Positions 17,588 through 26,357 of a stretch of DNA of 51,624 bases are shown here, piece after piece. A program made the translations under genes and the position numbers. Source of the DNA: CAZAKZ01 sp964485695 (GTDB lineage: Bacteria > Planctomycetota > JAFGQW01); contig CAZAKZ010000022.1 in the NCBI GenBank assembly GCA_964485695.1, positions 1 to 51,624 on the forward strand, written 5' to 3'. The first letter of the stretch is position 1. Each line of letters starts with the position of its first letter. A model generated the notes under the pieces. That model was given only the letters and a program-made list of their open reading frames with translations, did no database searches and had not been told where the DNA came from.

Positions 17588-17721
17588 AGAATCTCAGGAG
17601 CTCCTCGACGTCGATACCCGGGAGTGGGTCTGGAACGCTCCTCCCGGGAAACCCAGAGTCATTTCATGCATGAAAGAATAATTCAAGTAGCACCTTGATG
17701 TTTGCCGTATACAGAACTACA

Positions 17722-17744
17722 ACTGTACTGTTTAAAGAACTGTA
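17722..17744. promoter_or_regulatory. AACTGTA direct repeats upstream of moaC
   Basis: AACTGTA occurs at 17721-17727 and 17738-17744, 17 bp apart. The first is followed by CTGTTT so that GTACTGTTT matches the operator-like site at 17986-17994 before the Rrf2 gene. On the minus strand a weak -35/-10 pair (TAAACA, TATACG) overlaps it. It may let the same regulator act on both divergent units. Confidence 0.25.
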
Positions 17745-17910
17745 TGTAACCCATTTATTCATGGGGACATCCACAGCAGCGGGGAAAGCGGGAGGGTGGT
17801 ATCACGACCGCCCTACCCACTTTCCAGGGTAGTTCCATTGTATCTTTTTGGAAAGCAAGGAGCTGCAAGCGCCCCGAGGAATCGGGGAGAAATCGGATGA
17901 GACTCCTTTC

Positions 17911-17930
17911 TCCGGTTCCATGGAACCGGA
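17911..17930. promoter_or_regulatory. Perfect 20-bp palindrome upstream of the rrf2-suf promoter
   Basis: TCCGGTTCCA followed directly by its reverse complement TGGAACCGGA, with no spacer. It ends 4 bp before the -35 element at 17935, a position suited to an activator or to a repressor blocking polymerase. The binding protein is unknown. Confidence 0.45.
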
Positions 17931-17934
17931 TGAA

Positions 17935-17963
17935 TTGACCTGGACCTGGATAGATATTACATT
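17935..17963 (+). promoter_or_regulatory. Candidate sigma-70 promoter of the rrf2-suf operon
   Basis: TTGACC (17935-17940), 17-bp spacer, TACATT (17958-17963). The -35 is strong and the -10 only moderate (four of six). Transcription would start near 17970, about 39 nt before the Rrf2 ATG. Confidence 0.4.
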
Positions 17964-17982
17964 TCCCGGAAACAGACCGAGG

Positions 17983-17992
17983 ACAGTACTGT
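17983..17992. promoter_or_regulatory. ACAGTACTGT palindrome, candidate Rrf2 operator
   Basis: A perfect 10-bp palindrome lying between the predicted transcription start and the ATG at 18009. Its position fits autorepression by the Rrf2 regulator. A related GTACTGTTT lies at 17725-17733. It does not match the E. coli IscR site closely. Confidence 0.35.
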
Positions 17993-18008
17993 TTCGAGAG
18001 ACCTGGTA

Positions 18009-18545
18009 ATGATTCGCATCACCAAGATCACCGACCACGGGATCGTACTCCTGACGCGGTTTGCCGGTGGGCCACCCAACGCCGTGTTCAATGCCAGGGA
18101 TCTGGCCCGGGAAGAGGGCATGTCCCTTCCCATGGTCAGCAAGATCCTGAAGATCCTGGCCGGAGGCAATCTCCTCCGGTCTCACCGGGGCGTCAAGGGC
18201 GGCTACAGCCTGGCCCGTTCTCCGGAGAACGTCACCCTGGCCGAGATCGTCACCACCCTGGAGGGCCCCATCGCCCTCACGGACTGTTCCACCGACATGG
18301 AGAACGGCATGGAGAACGGCTGCCATCGCGGCCCGAAGTGTCCGGCCCGACCCCACTGGCGAATCATCAATCAGGTCATCCGGGATTCCTTGAAAATCGT
18401 CACCCTCGAAGAGCTGGCAACGCCGGACAACAACCAGGACAAACTGGACAAACAGACGGACAGCCGTGTTCCGGATGCCCCTTCCCCCTCCCAGGACGTC
18501 TCTCCGAAATCCCCTGAAACGGAAGTACCGTTCCCGAAGGCCTAG
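18009..18545 (+). CDS. Rrf2-family SUF regulator
   Basis: 178 aa. The N-terminus (MIRITKITDHGIVLL...) and the winged-helix stretch LPMVSKILKILAGGNLLRSHRGVKGGYSLAR match the Rrf2 subgroup that controls SUF operons. Cys93, Cys105 and Cys111 correspond to the cluster-binding cysteines of IscR-like proteins, so it probably senses Fe-S status with a [2Fe-2S] cluster. The tail after about 138 is an acidic, Pro/Ser-rich extension of about 40 residues, not usual in the family. It is the first gene before sufB, 56 nt apart, and likely regulates the whole suf unit and itself. Whether the cluster form represses or activates cannot be read from sequence. Confidence 0.88.
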   Translation: MIRITKITDHGIVLLTRFAGGPPNAVFNARDLAREEGMSLPMVSKILKILAGGNLLRSHRGVKGGYSLARSPENVTLAEIVTTLEGPIALTDCSTDMENGMENGCHRGPKCPARPHWRIINQVIRDSLKIVTLEELATPDNNQDKLDKQTDSRVPDAPSPSQDVSPKSPETEVPFPKA

Positions 18546-18601
18546 TGCCGTGTGGGACAGTACGATCCAGAGTGCTTGAACGGCTACAGCCTTCAAGAAC
18601 C

Positions 18602-20047
18602 ATGGCAACCTCGAGTGAATCCATTCACGATCTTACCGGCAAGGAGTACGGGTACGGCTTCGTCACTGACATCGACGCCGACTCCCTGCCGCCCGGCTTG
18701 AACGAGGACATCATCCGCGCCATCTCGGCCCGGAAGAACGAACCCGAGTTCATGCTGGACTGGCGCCTCAGGGCCTACCGGCACTGGAAGAACCTCGAGG
18801 AGCCCGACTGGCCCAACCTGGTATACGAGAAACCGGATTTCAACCAGATCGTCTACTACTCTGCACCCAGGCAGAAGATACAGCCCGGAAGCCTCGACGA
18901 GGTGGATCCAGGGCTTCTCGAGACCTTTGACAAGCTCGGCATTCCCCTGGCGGAGCAGAAGCGCCTCACCGGCGTGGCCGTCGACGCCGTCTTCGACAGC
19001 GTTTCCGTGGCCACCACCTTCAAGGAGAAGCTGGCTGATGCCGGCGTCATCTTCTGTTCCTTCTCCGAGGCGGTACAGGCGCATCCGGACCTGGTGAAGA
19101 AGTGGATGGGCTCTGTCGTGCCCTACTCCGACAATTACTACGCGACCCTGAACTCGGCCGTATTCAGCGACGGCTCGTTCTGCTACGTCCCGAAGGGCGT
19201 GGAGTGCCCCATGGAGCTCTCCACCTACTTCCGAATCAATGCCGCGGACACGGGCCAGTTCGAGCGCACTCTCATCGTGGCCGACGAGGGTGCGTCGGTG
19301 AGCTACCTGGAGGGATGCACCGCCCCGAAGCGTGACACCAACCAGCTCCACGCCGCCGTGGTGGAGATCGTCGCCCTGGACGACGCCAGGGTGAAGTACT
19401 CCACGGTTCAGAACTGGTACCCCGGGGACAAGGACGGCAAGGGCGGCATCTACAACTTCGTCACCAAGCGCGGAGCCTGCCGGGGCCGGCGCTCCCGGAT
19501 CTCCTGGACCCAGGTGGAGACCGGATCCGCCATCACCTGGAAGTACCCGAGCTGCATTCTCCAGGGTGACGATTCGGTCGGGGAATTCCACTCCGTGGCC
19601 CTGACCAACAACCACCAGCAGGCGGACACCGGCACCAAGATGATCCACATCGGAAAGAACACCCGGAGCACCATCCTCGCCAAGGGCATCTCGGCCGGTG
19701 TCAGCAACAACTCCTACCGCGGCCTGGTCAAGATCCTGAAGGGGGCTGAAAACGCCAGGAACTTCTCCCAGTGCGACTCCATGCTCCTCGGGGAGCGGTG
19801 CGGAGCCCACACCTTCCCCTACATCGAGGTGAAGAATCCGACGGCGCGGGTGGAACACGAGGCCACCACCTCCAGGATCGGCGAGGACCAGATCTTCTAT
19901 CTGCGGCAGCGCGGCCTCTCCACCGAGGACGCCGTGAACATGATCGTCAATGGATTCTGCAAGGAGGTGTTCCAGGAGCTACCCATGGAATTCGCCGTGG
20001 AGGCCCAGAAGCTCCTGAGCGTGAGCCTGGAAGGCTGTGTGGGATGA
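18602..20047 (+). CDS. sufB: Fe-S cluster assembly scaffold SufB
   Basis: 481 aa from the ATG at 18602, the start fitting the family length; an upstream in-frame start at 18545 would add 19 residues without homology. SufB forms the SufBC2D scaffold on which sulfur and iron are assembled. The conserved core NFSQCDSMLLGERCGAHTFPY holds Cys391, the proposed sulfur acceptor. The following EHEATTSRIGEDQIFYLRQRGLS has Glu420 of the subunit interface with SufD. The family-wide GVECPMELSTYFRIN and EGCTAPKRDTNQLHAAVVE are present. It is cytoplasmic and followed 44 nt later by sufC. Confidence 0.97.
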   Translation: MATSSESIHDLTGKEYGYGFVTDIDADSLPPGLNEDIIRAISARKNEPEFMLDWRLRAYRHWKNLEEPDWPNLVYEKPDFNQIVYYSAPRQKIQPGSLDEVDPGLLETFDKLGIPLAEQKRLTGVAVDAVFDSVSVATTFKEKLADAGVIFCSFSEAVQAHPDLVKKWMGSVVPYSDNYYATLNSAVFSDGSFCYVPKGVECPMELSTYFRINAADTGQFERTLIVADEGASVSYLEGCTAPKRDTNQLHAAVVEIVALDDARVKYSTVQNWYPGDKDGKGGIYNFVTKRGACRGRRSRISWTQVETGSAITWKYPSCILQGDDSVGEFHSVALTNNHQQADTGTKMIHIGKNTRSTILAKGISAGVSNNSYRGLVKILKGAENARNFSQCDSMLLGERCGAHTFPYIEVKNPTARVEHEATTSRIGEDQIFYLRQRGLSTEDAVNMIVNGFCKEVFQELPMEFAVEAQKLLSVSLEGCVG

Positions 20048-20091
20048 CACCGGTTCGAACACATGAGGATTGAAAGAACAGTGAGATAGCC

Positions 20092-20847
20092 ATGCTAATA
20101 ATCAAGAATCTACACGCGAGGATCGGTACCACTCCCATCCTCGAAGGCATCGACCTGACGGTGAATCCGGGCGAGGTTCATGCCATCATGGGGCCGAACG
20201 GCTCCGGAAAGAGCACCCTGGCCCAGGTCATTGCAGGTCGCGAGGACTACGAAGTCACGGAGGGTACGATCACGTTCCAGAACCGGGACATCCTCGGCCT
20301 CGAGCCCGAGGAGCGCGCCCGGGCCGGCCTCTTCCTGGCTTTCCAGTACCCCGTGGAAATCCCCGGGGTAACCAACAGCCATTTCATGAAGACGGCACTG
20401 AACGCCATCCGGAGCAGGCGTGGAGAGGCCGAGCTGGACGCCATGGATTTCCTGAAGGTGATCCAGGAGAAGATGGAGGTGATCCGTTTCGACCAGGACC
20501 TCCTGAACCGGCCCGTCAACGAGGGGTTCTCAGGTGGGGAGAAAAAGCGCAACGAGGTGTTCCAGATGGCGATGCTCGAGCCCGGGCTGGCCATCCTGGA
20601 CGAGACCGACTCCGGCCTCGACATCGACGCGCTGAAGATCGTGGCCGAAGGGGTCAACAGCCTGCGGAATCCGGACCGCTCCTTTATCGTCGTCACCCAC
20701 TACCAGCGGCTCCTCAACTACATCGTCCCCGACTTCGTCCACGTCCTTTACAAGGGCCGCATCGTCAAGTCGGGCACCCGGGAACTCGCGCTGGAGCTGG
20801 AGAACAGGGGATACACCTGGATCAAGGAGACCGTCGAGGCGGCATGA
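20092..20847 (+). CDS. sufC: SUF complex ATPase SufC
   Basis: 251 aa ABC-type ATPase with Walker A GPNGSGKS (34-41), the ABC signature FSGGEKKRNE (146-155) and Walker B LAILDETDSGLD (166-177). The SufC-specific LFLAFQYPVEIPGV after the Q-loop separates it from transporter ATPases. It supplies ATP-driven conformational change to SufB and SufD. No permease is encoded nearby. The last four bases overlap the sufD start (ATGA), indicating translational coupling. Confidence 0.97.
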   Translation: MLIIKNLHARIGTTPILEGIDLTVNPGEVHAIMGPNGSGKSTLAQVIAGREDYEVTEGTITFQNRDILGLEPEERARAGLFLAFQYPVEIPGVTNSHFMKTALNAIRSRRGEAELDAMDFLKVIQEKMEVIRFDQDLLNRPVNEGFSGGEKKRNEVFQMAMLEPGLAILDETDSGLDIDALKIVAEGVNSLRNPDRSFIVVTHYQRLLNYIVPDFVHVLYKGRIVKSGTRELALELENRGYTWIKETVEAA

Positions 20848-22178
20848 TTTCGACGCATCGAGCCATGATTGACAACCACCCATACCTCTCCCGGTTTGCC
20901 GACCTGGAGTCGATGTCGAACCACAACGGAAACGGCCGGCTTTCGGCCCTGAAACGGGAGGCAGCGAACCGTTTTCAGGCCCTCGGATTCCCCTCGGCCC
21001 GGAACGAGGACTGGAAGTACACGAGCCTGAAGTCCCTCATGAACATCGCTTTCGAGGAGAGCGAGCCGACCGCGATGCCCGGAGCGGACCTCGCGGCGCT
21101 GGCGCTCCATGCCGTCGGGGACCTCGACGGAATCCGCCTGGTCCTGGTGGACGGCCGGTTCGATGAGAGCCTCTCCCGCCTGGGGGAAATACCACGGACC
21201 GTCACGGTGAAGGACCTCCGGTCCGCCCTCGCCACGGACGGCGACCGGCTCCTGCGCTACCTGGGCTGCAGCGCCCGTCTCGACAGCGACGCGTTTGCGG
21301 CCCTCAATACTGCGTTCTTGCACGACGGCGCCTTCATCCACATCCCGAGGGGCGTCACCCTGGACCTGCCCGTCCACCTGATATATCTCTCGACCGCCTC
21401 GGCTGCTCCCACCGACGCCCATCCACGCACCCTCATCGTGGTGGAGGAGAACGCCCGGGTCGTGGTCGTCGAGGACCACATCGGCCCCGATCAGGGCGTC
21501 TATTTCTCCAACCCGGTCACGGAGGCGGTCCTGGCGGAGAATGCGGATCTCGTGCACCACAAGCTCCACCGGGAGGGCAGTGAGGCCTTTCACATCGGCG
21601 GCCTTTACGTCCGCCAGCACCGGGACAGCCGCTTCGACTCCCACGTCATCTCTGGAGGCGGCCGCCTGGTCAGGAACACCGTGACCGCGGTGCTGGCCGG
21701 CGAGAACTGCCGGTGCACCCTCAACGGCCTCACCCTCGGAAGCGGTGAGAGGCACATCGACAACCACACGTCCATCGATCATGCCACACCGCACTGCAGC
21801 AGCCAGGAGCTCTACAAGGCCATCCTGGACGAACGATCCGAGGGGGTCTTCACCGGCAGGATCCACGTGGCCCGGGACGCGCAGGAGACCAACGCCTTGC
21901 AGAGCAACCACGCTCTGCTGCTGACCGACGATGCCCGGATGAACACCCGTCCCCAGCTGGAGATCCACGCCGACGACGTGAAGTGTACCCATGGCGCCAC
22001 CGTCGGTCACCTCGACAAGGATGCCCTGTTCTACCTGAAGTCCCGAGGCCTGGCGCAGGCGGACGCGGAGAACCTGCTCATCAATGCCTTTGCCCGTGAA
22101 ATGGTGGACCGAATCGAGGTCGAGGCGGTCCGAAACGAGGTGGAGAAGGTTCTTTACGCTCACCGGCCTCAAGGATAG
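20844..22178 (+). CDS. sufD: Fe-S cluster assembly protein SufD
   Basis: 444 aa. The start overlaps sufC by 4 nt; an in-frame ATG at 20865 is a less likely alternative. ARNEDWKYTSLKSL near the N-terminus and the beta-helix core are typical of SufD. The C-terminal KCTHGATVGHLDKDALFYLKSRGL includes His383, equivalent to the histidine used in cluster assembly at the SufB-SufD interface. It completes the SufBC2D complex. SufS starts 17 nt downstream. Confidence 0.96.
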   Translation: MISTHRAMIDNHPYLSRFADLESMSNHNGNGRLSALKREAANRFQALGFPSARNEDWKYTSLKSLMNIAFEESEPTAMPGADLAALALHAVGDLDGIRLVLVDGRFDESLSRLGEIPRTVTVKDLRSALATDGDRLLRYLGCSARLDSDAFAALNTAFLHDGAFIHIPRGVTLDLPVHLIYLSTASAAPTDAHPRTLIVVEENARVVVVEDHIGPDQGVYFSNPVTEAVLAENADLVHHKLHREGSEAFHIGGLYVRQHRDSRFDSHVISGGGRLVRNTVTAVLAGENCRCTLNGLTLGSGERHIDNHTSIDHATPHCSSQELYKAILDERSEGVFTGRIHVARDAQETNALQSNHALLLTDDARMNTRPQLEIHADDVKCTHGATVGHLDKDALFYLKSRGLAQADAENLLINAFAREMVDRIEVEAVRNEVEKVLYAHRPQG

Positions 22179-22195
22179 GATAGTAGAGGTTGGTC

Positions 22196-23482
22196 ATGAA
22201 GATCGGTTCCCCCACGTGCAATCCGTCCCTTTTAGAACCCAAGGACCTTTTCAGGAAGATCGCGACCCGAGTGAAAAACATACGCGACGAATTCCCCATC
22301 CTCCAGAGGAAAGTCCGCGGGAAACCCCTCGTTTACCTGGACAACGCCGCCACCACGCAGAAACCCCGGTGTGTTCTGGAAGCCATCTCCCGCTACTACG
22401 CCGAGGACAACGCCAACATCCACCGCGGTGTCCATTTCCTGAGCGAGCGCGCCACCCGGGCCTACGAGGGTAGCCGCGACCGGGTGAAGGCGTTCATCAA
22501 TGCCGGTGAAAACCGGGAGATCATCTTCACGCGCAGCACCACCGAGGCCATCAACCTGGTGGCCAACGCCTACGGCCGGAAGAACCTGGGCCCCGGGGAC
22601 GCCGTCCTCGTCACCGGCCTGGAGCACCACTCCAACATCGTTCCCTGGCAGATGATCTGCGAGGAAAAGGGCGCCCGCCTCGAAGTGGTGCCCATCACCG
22701 ACGCGGGGGAGGTCCCCCTGGACGCCTTCGAGGCGCGGCTCACCGAGAAGACGAAGATCGCGGCCCTGACCCACATGTCCAACGCCCTGGGCACCATCAA
22801 CCCGGTGAAGGAGATGGTGGCGGCGGCCCATCGCCAGGACATCCCGGTGGTGGTGGACGGCGCCCAGGCCATCGCCCACCTGAAGGTGGACGTCCGGGAC
22901 CTGGACTGCGACTTCTACGCCTTCTCCGCTCACAAGGTGTACGGCCCCACGGGCATCGGCGTTCTCTACGGCAAGCGTCACCTCCTCGAGGCCATGCCGC
23001 CGTACCAGGGTGGCGGGGACATGATCGCCTCGGTCACCTTCGAGAAGACGACCTACAACGCCGTTCCCCACAAGTTCGAGGCGGGCACCCCGAATATCTC
23101 GGGGGCCATCGGCCTGGAAAAAGCCCTGGATTTCGTGGACAGCATCGGCCACGAAGCCCTTCTCGCCCACGAAGAGGACTTGCTGGCCTACGCCGTTGAA
23201 CGGGTCTCAGCCGTGCCCGACGTCCGCCTCATCGGCACCGCCTCCCGGCGGGGGAGCATTCTCTCCTTCGTCCTGGACGGCGTCCATCCCCACGACATTG
23301 GAACCCTCATGGACCTGGAAGGCATCGCGCTGCGCGTCGGGCACCACTGTGCCCAGCCCGTCATGGAACGGTTCGGGATCCCCGCTACGGCCCGGGCTTC
23401 CTTTGCCGTCTACAACACCCGGGAAGAGGTGGATACGCTGGTCCGGGGAATCCTGAAGGTAAGAGAGGCATTCCAGAAGTAA
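22196..23482 (+). CDS. sufS: Cysteine desulfurase SufS
   Basis: 428 aa from the ATG at 22196, preceded by TAGAGG at a good spacing; a TTG two codons earlier is possible. It is a PLP enzyme of the group II cysteine desulfurases: His145 in LEHHSNIVPWQ stacks on PLP, Lys247 in SAHKVYGPTGIGVLYG forms the Schiff base, and Cys385 in RVGHHCAQPVM is the persulfide-forming residue. It takes sulfur from cysteine and passes it to SufU, encoded 14 nt downstream. The first 25 or so residues, before IRDEFPIL, are an extension beyond most SufS. Confidence 0.96.
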   Translation: MKIGSPTCNPSLLEPKDLFRKIATRVKNIRDEFPILQRKVRGKPLVYLDNAATTQKPRCVLEAISRYYAEDNANIHRGVHFLSERATRAYEGSRDRVKAFINAGENREIIFTRSTTEAINLVANAYGRKNLGPGDAVLVTGLEHHSNIVPWQMICEEKGARLEVVPITDAGEVPLDAFEARLTEKTKIAALTHMSNALGTINPVKEMVAAAHRQDIPVVVDGAQAIAHLKVDVRDLDCDFYAFSAHKVYGPTGIGVLYGKRHLLEAMPPYQGGGDMIASVTFEKTTYNAVPHKFEAGTPNISGAIGLEKALDFVDSIGHEALLAHEEDLLAYAVERVSAVPDVRLIGTASRRGSILSFVLDGVHPHDIGTLMDLEGIALRVGHHCAQPVMERFGIPATARASFAVYNTREEVDTLVRGILKVREAFQK

Positions 23483-23496
23483 AGGTCCGCGCAAGA

Positions 23497-23946
23497 ATGG
23501 ATTTCAGAGATCTCTATCAGCAGGTCATCATCGATCACTCCAGGAATCCGCGGAACAACCGCGAGATCGAGAATCCCACCGGAAAGGCCGAGGGCCACAA
23601 TCCGCTGTGTGGAGACAAGATCACCTGCTACCTCAGGTGCGACGGCGACCGGGTGGAGGACGTCAGCTTCAAGGCTTCGGGGTGCGCCATCTCCACGTCC
23701 GCGGCCTCGCTGCTCTCCGAGGCCGTGAAGGGCAAGACCCGCGCCGAGGTTCAGGAGATCTTCATGGTTTTCCACGACATGGTGACCGGCGAGACCGACC
23801 AAGCGCCGGAAGAGGCGGTTCTCGGCAAGCTGGCCGCCTTCGCGGGCGTGGTGGAGTTTCCCACCCGGGTCAAGTGCGCCACCCTGGCCCTGCACACCTT
23901 GCTGGCCGCCCTCGACGGAAAACCCGATGCTGTCTCCACGGAGTAG
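23497..23946 (+). CDS. sufU: Zinc-dependent sulfurtransferase SufU
   Basis: 149 aa. SufU accepts sulfur from SufS and delivers it to SufBCD. The zinc ligands Cys38 and Asp40 (LCGD), Cys63 (ASGCAIS) and Cys127 (RVKCATL) are all present. The insertion that distinguishes SufU from IscU is present between residues 80 and 115. The use of SufU rather than SufE is like Firmicutes, Actinobacteria and several other phyla, and unlike enterobacteria. The 3' end overlaps the next gene by 20 nt. Confidence 0.95.
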   Translation: MDFRDLYQQVIIDHSRNPRNNREIENPTGKAEGHNPLCGDKITCYLRCDGDRVEDVSFKASGCAISTSAASLLSEAVKGKTRAEVQEIFMVFHDMVTGETDQAPEEAVLGKLAAFAGVVEFPTRVKCATLALHTLLAALDGKPDAVSTE

Positions 23947-24631
23947 TGCCCACAGCACCGCACCGCTCGAAATTCTCCACCTCGACGACAGCCTGGTGGC
24001 CGTATCCAAGCCCGGCGGCCTCCTGGTCCATCGTACTCGCATCTCCCGCGACAGGGTCTTCCTCCTCCAGACGCTTGCCCGACAGCTGGACCGTACCCTC
24101 TACCCGGTGCATCGCCTGGACCGGGCCGCCTCCGGCATCCTCGTGTTCGGCCTCACTTCCGGAGATGCCCGCCTGCTCCACAGTGCCCTGAAGGCGGATT
24201 CGGCCCGGAAGGAGTATCTCACCCTGGTGCGCGGAACCCCTCCCGACTCGTGGGAGTCGACCCGGCCGCTCACGGGGAGGACCGGCACCAAGCAGGAAGC
24301 CAGGACGACTTTCACGACCCTCGCCGGTTTCTTCCGCCTCTCCCTCCTCCGCGCCCGCATCTACACCGGGCGTCGCCACCAGATTCGCCGCCACCTGCAC
24401 CACGCGGCCCACCAGATCCTGGGCGACACCACATACGGCAAGGGCCGCATCAACCAGTTCTTCCGCGAGGAGTACGGTCTTCCCCGTCTCTTCCTTCACG
24501 CCACGACGCTCTCCATCACCCACCCTCGCACCGGACAAGTCCTCACGCTGCAGTGCCCGCTGGCCGAGGACCTGCGGGCCTTCCTGCTCCGGCTGCCGGA
24601 CTGCGACCAGGACCTCGCGGCAACACTCTGA
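23927..24631 (+). CDS. truC: RluA-family pseudouridine synthase, TruC-like
   Basis: 234 aa. It has the family motif YPVHRLDRAASGILVF with catalytic Asp65, and GKGRINQFFREEYGLPRLFLHA typical of the TruC branch, which makes pseudouridine 65 in some tRNAs. The substrate assignment is by resemblance only. There is no S4 domain, again as in TruC. It overlaps sufU by 20 nt and so is the last gene of the suf operon. A link between tRNA modification and Fe-S assembly is not established for this enzyme, which needs no cluster, so the placement may be only expression convenience. Confidence 0.85.
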   Translation: MLSPRSSAHSTAPLEILHLDDSLVAVSKPGGLLVHRTRISRDRVFLLQTLARQLDRTLYPVHRLDRAASGILVFGLTSGDARLLHSALKADSARKEYLTLVRGTPPDSWESTRPLTGRTGTKQEARTTFTTLAGFFRLSLLRARIYTGRRHQIRRHLHHAAHQILGDTTYGKGRINQFFREEYGLPRLFLHATTLSITHPRTGQVLTLQCPLAEDLRAFLLRLPDCDQDLAATL

Positions 24632-24712
24632 CCCGGCTGACTTTCCCCTCGCGAAGCGATATACTACCGGGTGGACGTTTCATCCGTTTCGCCTGCAGGA
24701 GTGACAGCCGTC

Positions 24713-26341
24713 GTGAGATATTTTCTGGCCGCAACGTCTCTCTTTCTCGCCACCGCTCTCTGGGCCCAGGAGCCCGGCGCCGCCAGCGGTCCGCCCCCCG
24801 CCTTCGATGTCCTCATTACCGGCGGCACGGTCCTCGACGGCACCGGCACCGCTCGGGTCCGGGCCGACGTGGGCGTCAAGAACGGCCGCATCCGGGTTGT
24901 CGGCCGCCTCCAGGGCCGAAAGGCCACCCGGATCATCGACGCCACGGGCCTGGTGGTGGCCCCCGGCTTCATCGACGTCCATACCCACGCCGACCGGTCC
25001 GCTATCCGCCATCCCCGGGCCATCAACTTCCTGCGCATGGGCGTCACCAGCCTGATCACAGGGAACTGCGGCGGCTCCGTCCTGGACCTGAAAAAGCACT
25101 TCGCCCAGGTAGAAAAGAAGGGCATCAGCCTCAACTACGGCAGCCTCATCGGCCACAACACCGTGCGCAAGAAGGTGATGAAGCTCGCCGATCGCGCACC
25201 GACCCCCGAGGAGCTTCGGGCCATGAAGGCCCTGGTGAAGCAGGGCATGGAGGCCGGGGCCATGGGCCTGTCCACGGGCCTCATCTACCTTCCGGGCACC
25301 TTCGCCAGGACCGAGGAGCTGATCCAGCTCTCCCGGGTGGTAGCGGCGTACGGCGGAGTCTACGCCACCCACATGCGGAACGAGGGCAGGGGCGTCCTCA
25401 AATCCATCGACGAGGCCGTGCGTATCGGCCGGGAAGCGGGCTGCGCCGTGCAGCTTTCCCACCTCAAGGCCTGCGGCAAGCCCAGCTGGGGCCTCGGGCG
25501 CAAGATCGTCGAGCGCATGGAGCAGGCCCGGGCCGCGGGCCTCCGCGTCACCGGCGACCAGTATGCGTACAAGGCCACCAGCACCGGCCTCGACATTCTA
25601 TTTCCCGCCCGGGCCCGGACCCACGGCCGGAAGGCGTTCGCGAAGAAGTTGAAGGAGAGCCCCGCCTTTCGCGAGAAGATGCGCGCTGCGATCTTCCGCA
25701 CCATGAAGCGCAATGGGGTCCCCGACCTCGCCTACTGCCGGATCGCCCACGCCCCGCGCAACACGAAATACAACGGCATGACCCTGAAGGAAGCCGCATT
25801 GGCGGAGTGGAACCGTGGGGACGCTACACACCAGGTCCGGATGGCCATCAAGCTGTTCATCGAATCCCGGGGTTCCCGGGTCACCATGGTCTACCACAGG
25901 ATGTGCGAGAAGGACGTGAAGGCCATCATGAAGGCGCCGTTCGTCTGTGTGGCATGTGACGCCGGCATCCGGACCTCCAGGGGCGTCGGCAAGCCCCATC
26001 CCCGCGGGGGCGGCAACAACGCCCGCGTCCTGGGGAGATACGTCCGGGACCGGAAGGTCCTGTCGCTCCCGCTGGCAGTGCACAAGATGACGGGACTGCC
26101 CGCCGGCATCTTCGGTCTCGAGGACCGAGGGGTGATCCGCCCGGACGCCTGGGCCGACATCACCCTCTTCGATCCGAAAACCATCGGCGGCCGTGCCACG
26201 TACGACCGGCCGAGAGAAAAACCACTCGGCATCCCCTACGTCCTCGTGGCCGGCGTGGTGGTCCTGGACAAGGGGAAGCACACGGGGAAGCTGCCAGGAA
26301 AGGTGTTGCGGCACCAAAAGCAGGAAAAACGGGGGCAGTAG
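24713..26341 (+). CDS. Exported D-aminoacylase / N-acyl-D-amino-acid deacylase family hydrolase
   Basis: 542 aa from the GTG at 24713, chosen because GCAGGAG (24695-24701) precedes it and the protein then begins with a signal peptide (RYFLAATSLFLATALWAQ). A GTG at 24671 is an alternative. It belongs to the amidohydrolase superfamily: FDVLITGGTVLDGTG, DVHTHAD for metal binding, GNCGG with the bridging Cys, then CDAGIRTS and GLEDRGVIRPDAWADITLFDP close the barrel. These fit D-aminoacylases, which free D-amino acids from N-acyl forms or peptidoglycan-derived material. Location is inferred periplasmic or external. It is 81 nt after the TruC gene and may be outside that operon. It converges with the cobalamin adenosyltransferase gene. 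Confidence 0.86.
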   Translation: MRYFLAATSLFLATALWAQEPGAASGPPPAFDVLITGGTVLDGTGTARVRADVGVKNGRIRVVGRLQGRKATRIIDATGLVVAPGFIDVHTHADRSAIRHPRAINFLRMGVTSLITGNCGGSVLDLKKHFAQVEKKGISLNYGSLIGHNTVRKKVMKLADRAPTPEELRAMKALVKQGMEAGAMGLSTGLIYLPGTFARTEELIQLSRVVAAYGGVYATHMRNEGRGVLKSIDEAVRIGREAGCAVQLSHLKACGKPSWGLGRKIVERMEQARAAGLRVTGDQYAYKATSTGLDILFPARARTHGRKAFAKKLKESPAFREKMRAAIFRTMKRNGVPDLAYCRIAHAPRNTKYNGMTLKEAALAEWNRGDATHQVRMAIKLFIESRGSRVTMVYHRMCEKDVKAIMKAPFVCVACDAGIRTSRGVGKPHPRGGGNNARVLGRYVRDRKVLSLPLAVHKMTGLPAGIFGLEDRGVIRPDAWADITLFDPKTIGGRATYDRPREKPLGIPYVLVAGVVVLDKGKHTGKLPGKVLRHQKQEKRGQ

Positions 26342-26357
26342 AAAAGTAGTACCGGAG

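Larger units (their letters stand above)
17588..18008. other. Divergent moaC / rrf2 intergenic region
   Basis: No gene. It holds the AACTGTA repeats near moaC, a perfect 20-bp palindrome, a sigma-70-type promoter and an operator-like palindrome near the Rrf2 gene; these are listed separately. The stretch about 17750-17900 shows nothing I can name. Confidence 0.5.

Noticed and set aside
17588..17700. Cobalamin or SAM riboswitch upstream of moaC-metH
   Set aside because: No B12-box or SAM-riboswitch core sequence was recognised, and metH is second in the unit with only about 60 nt before it.
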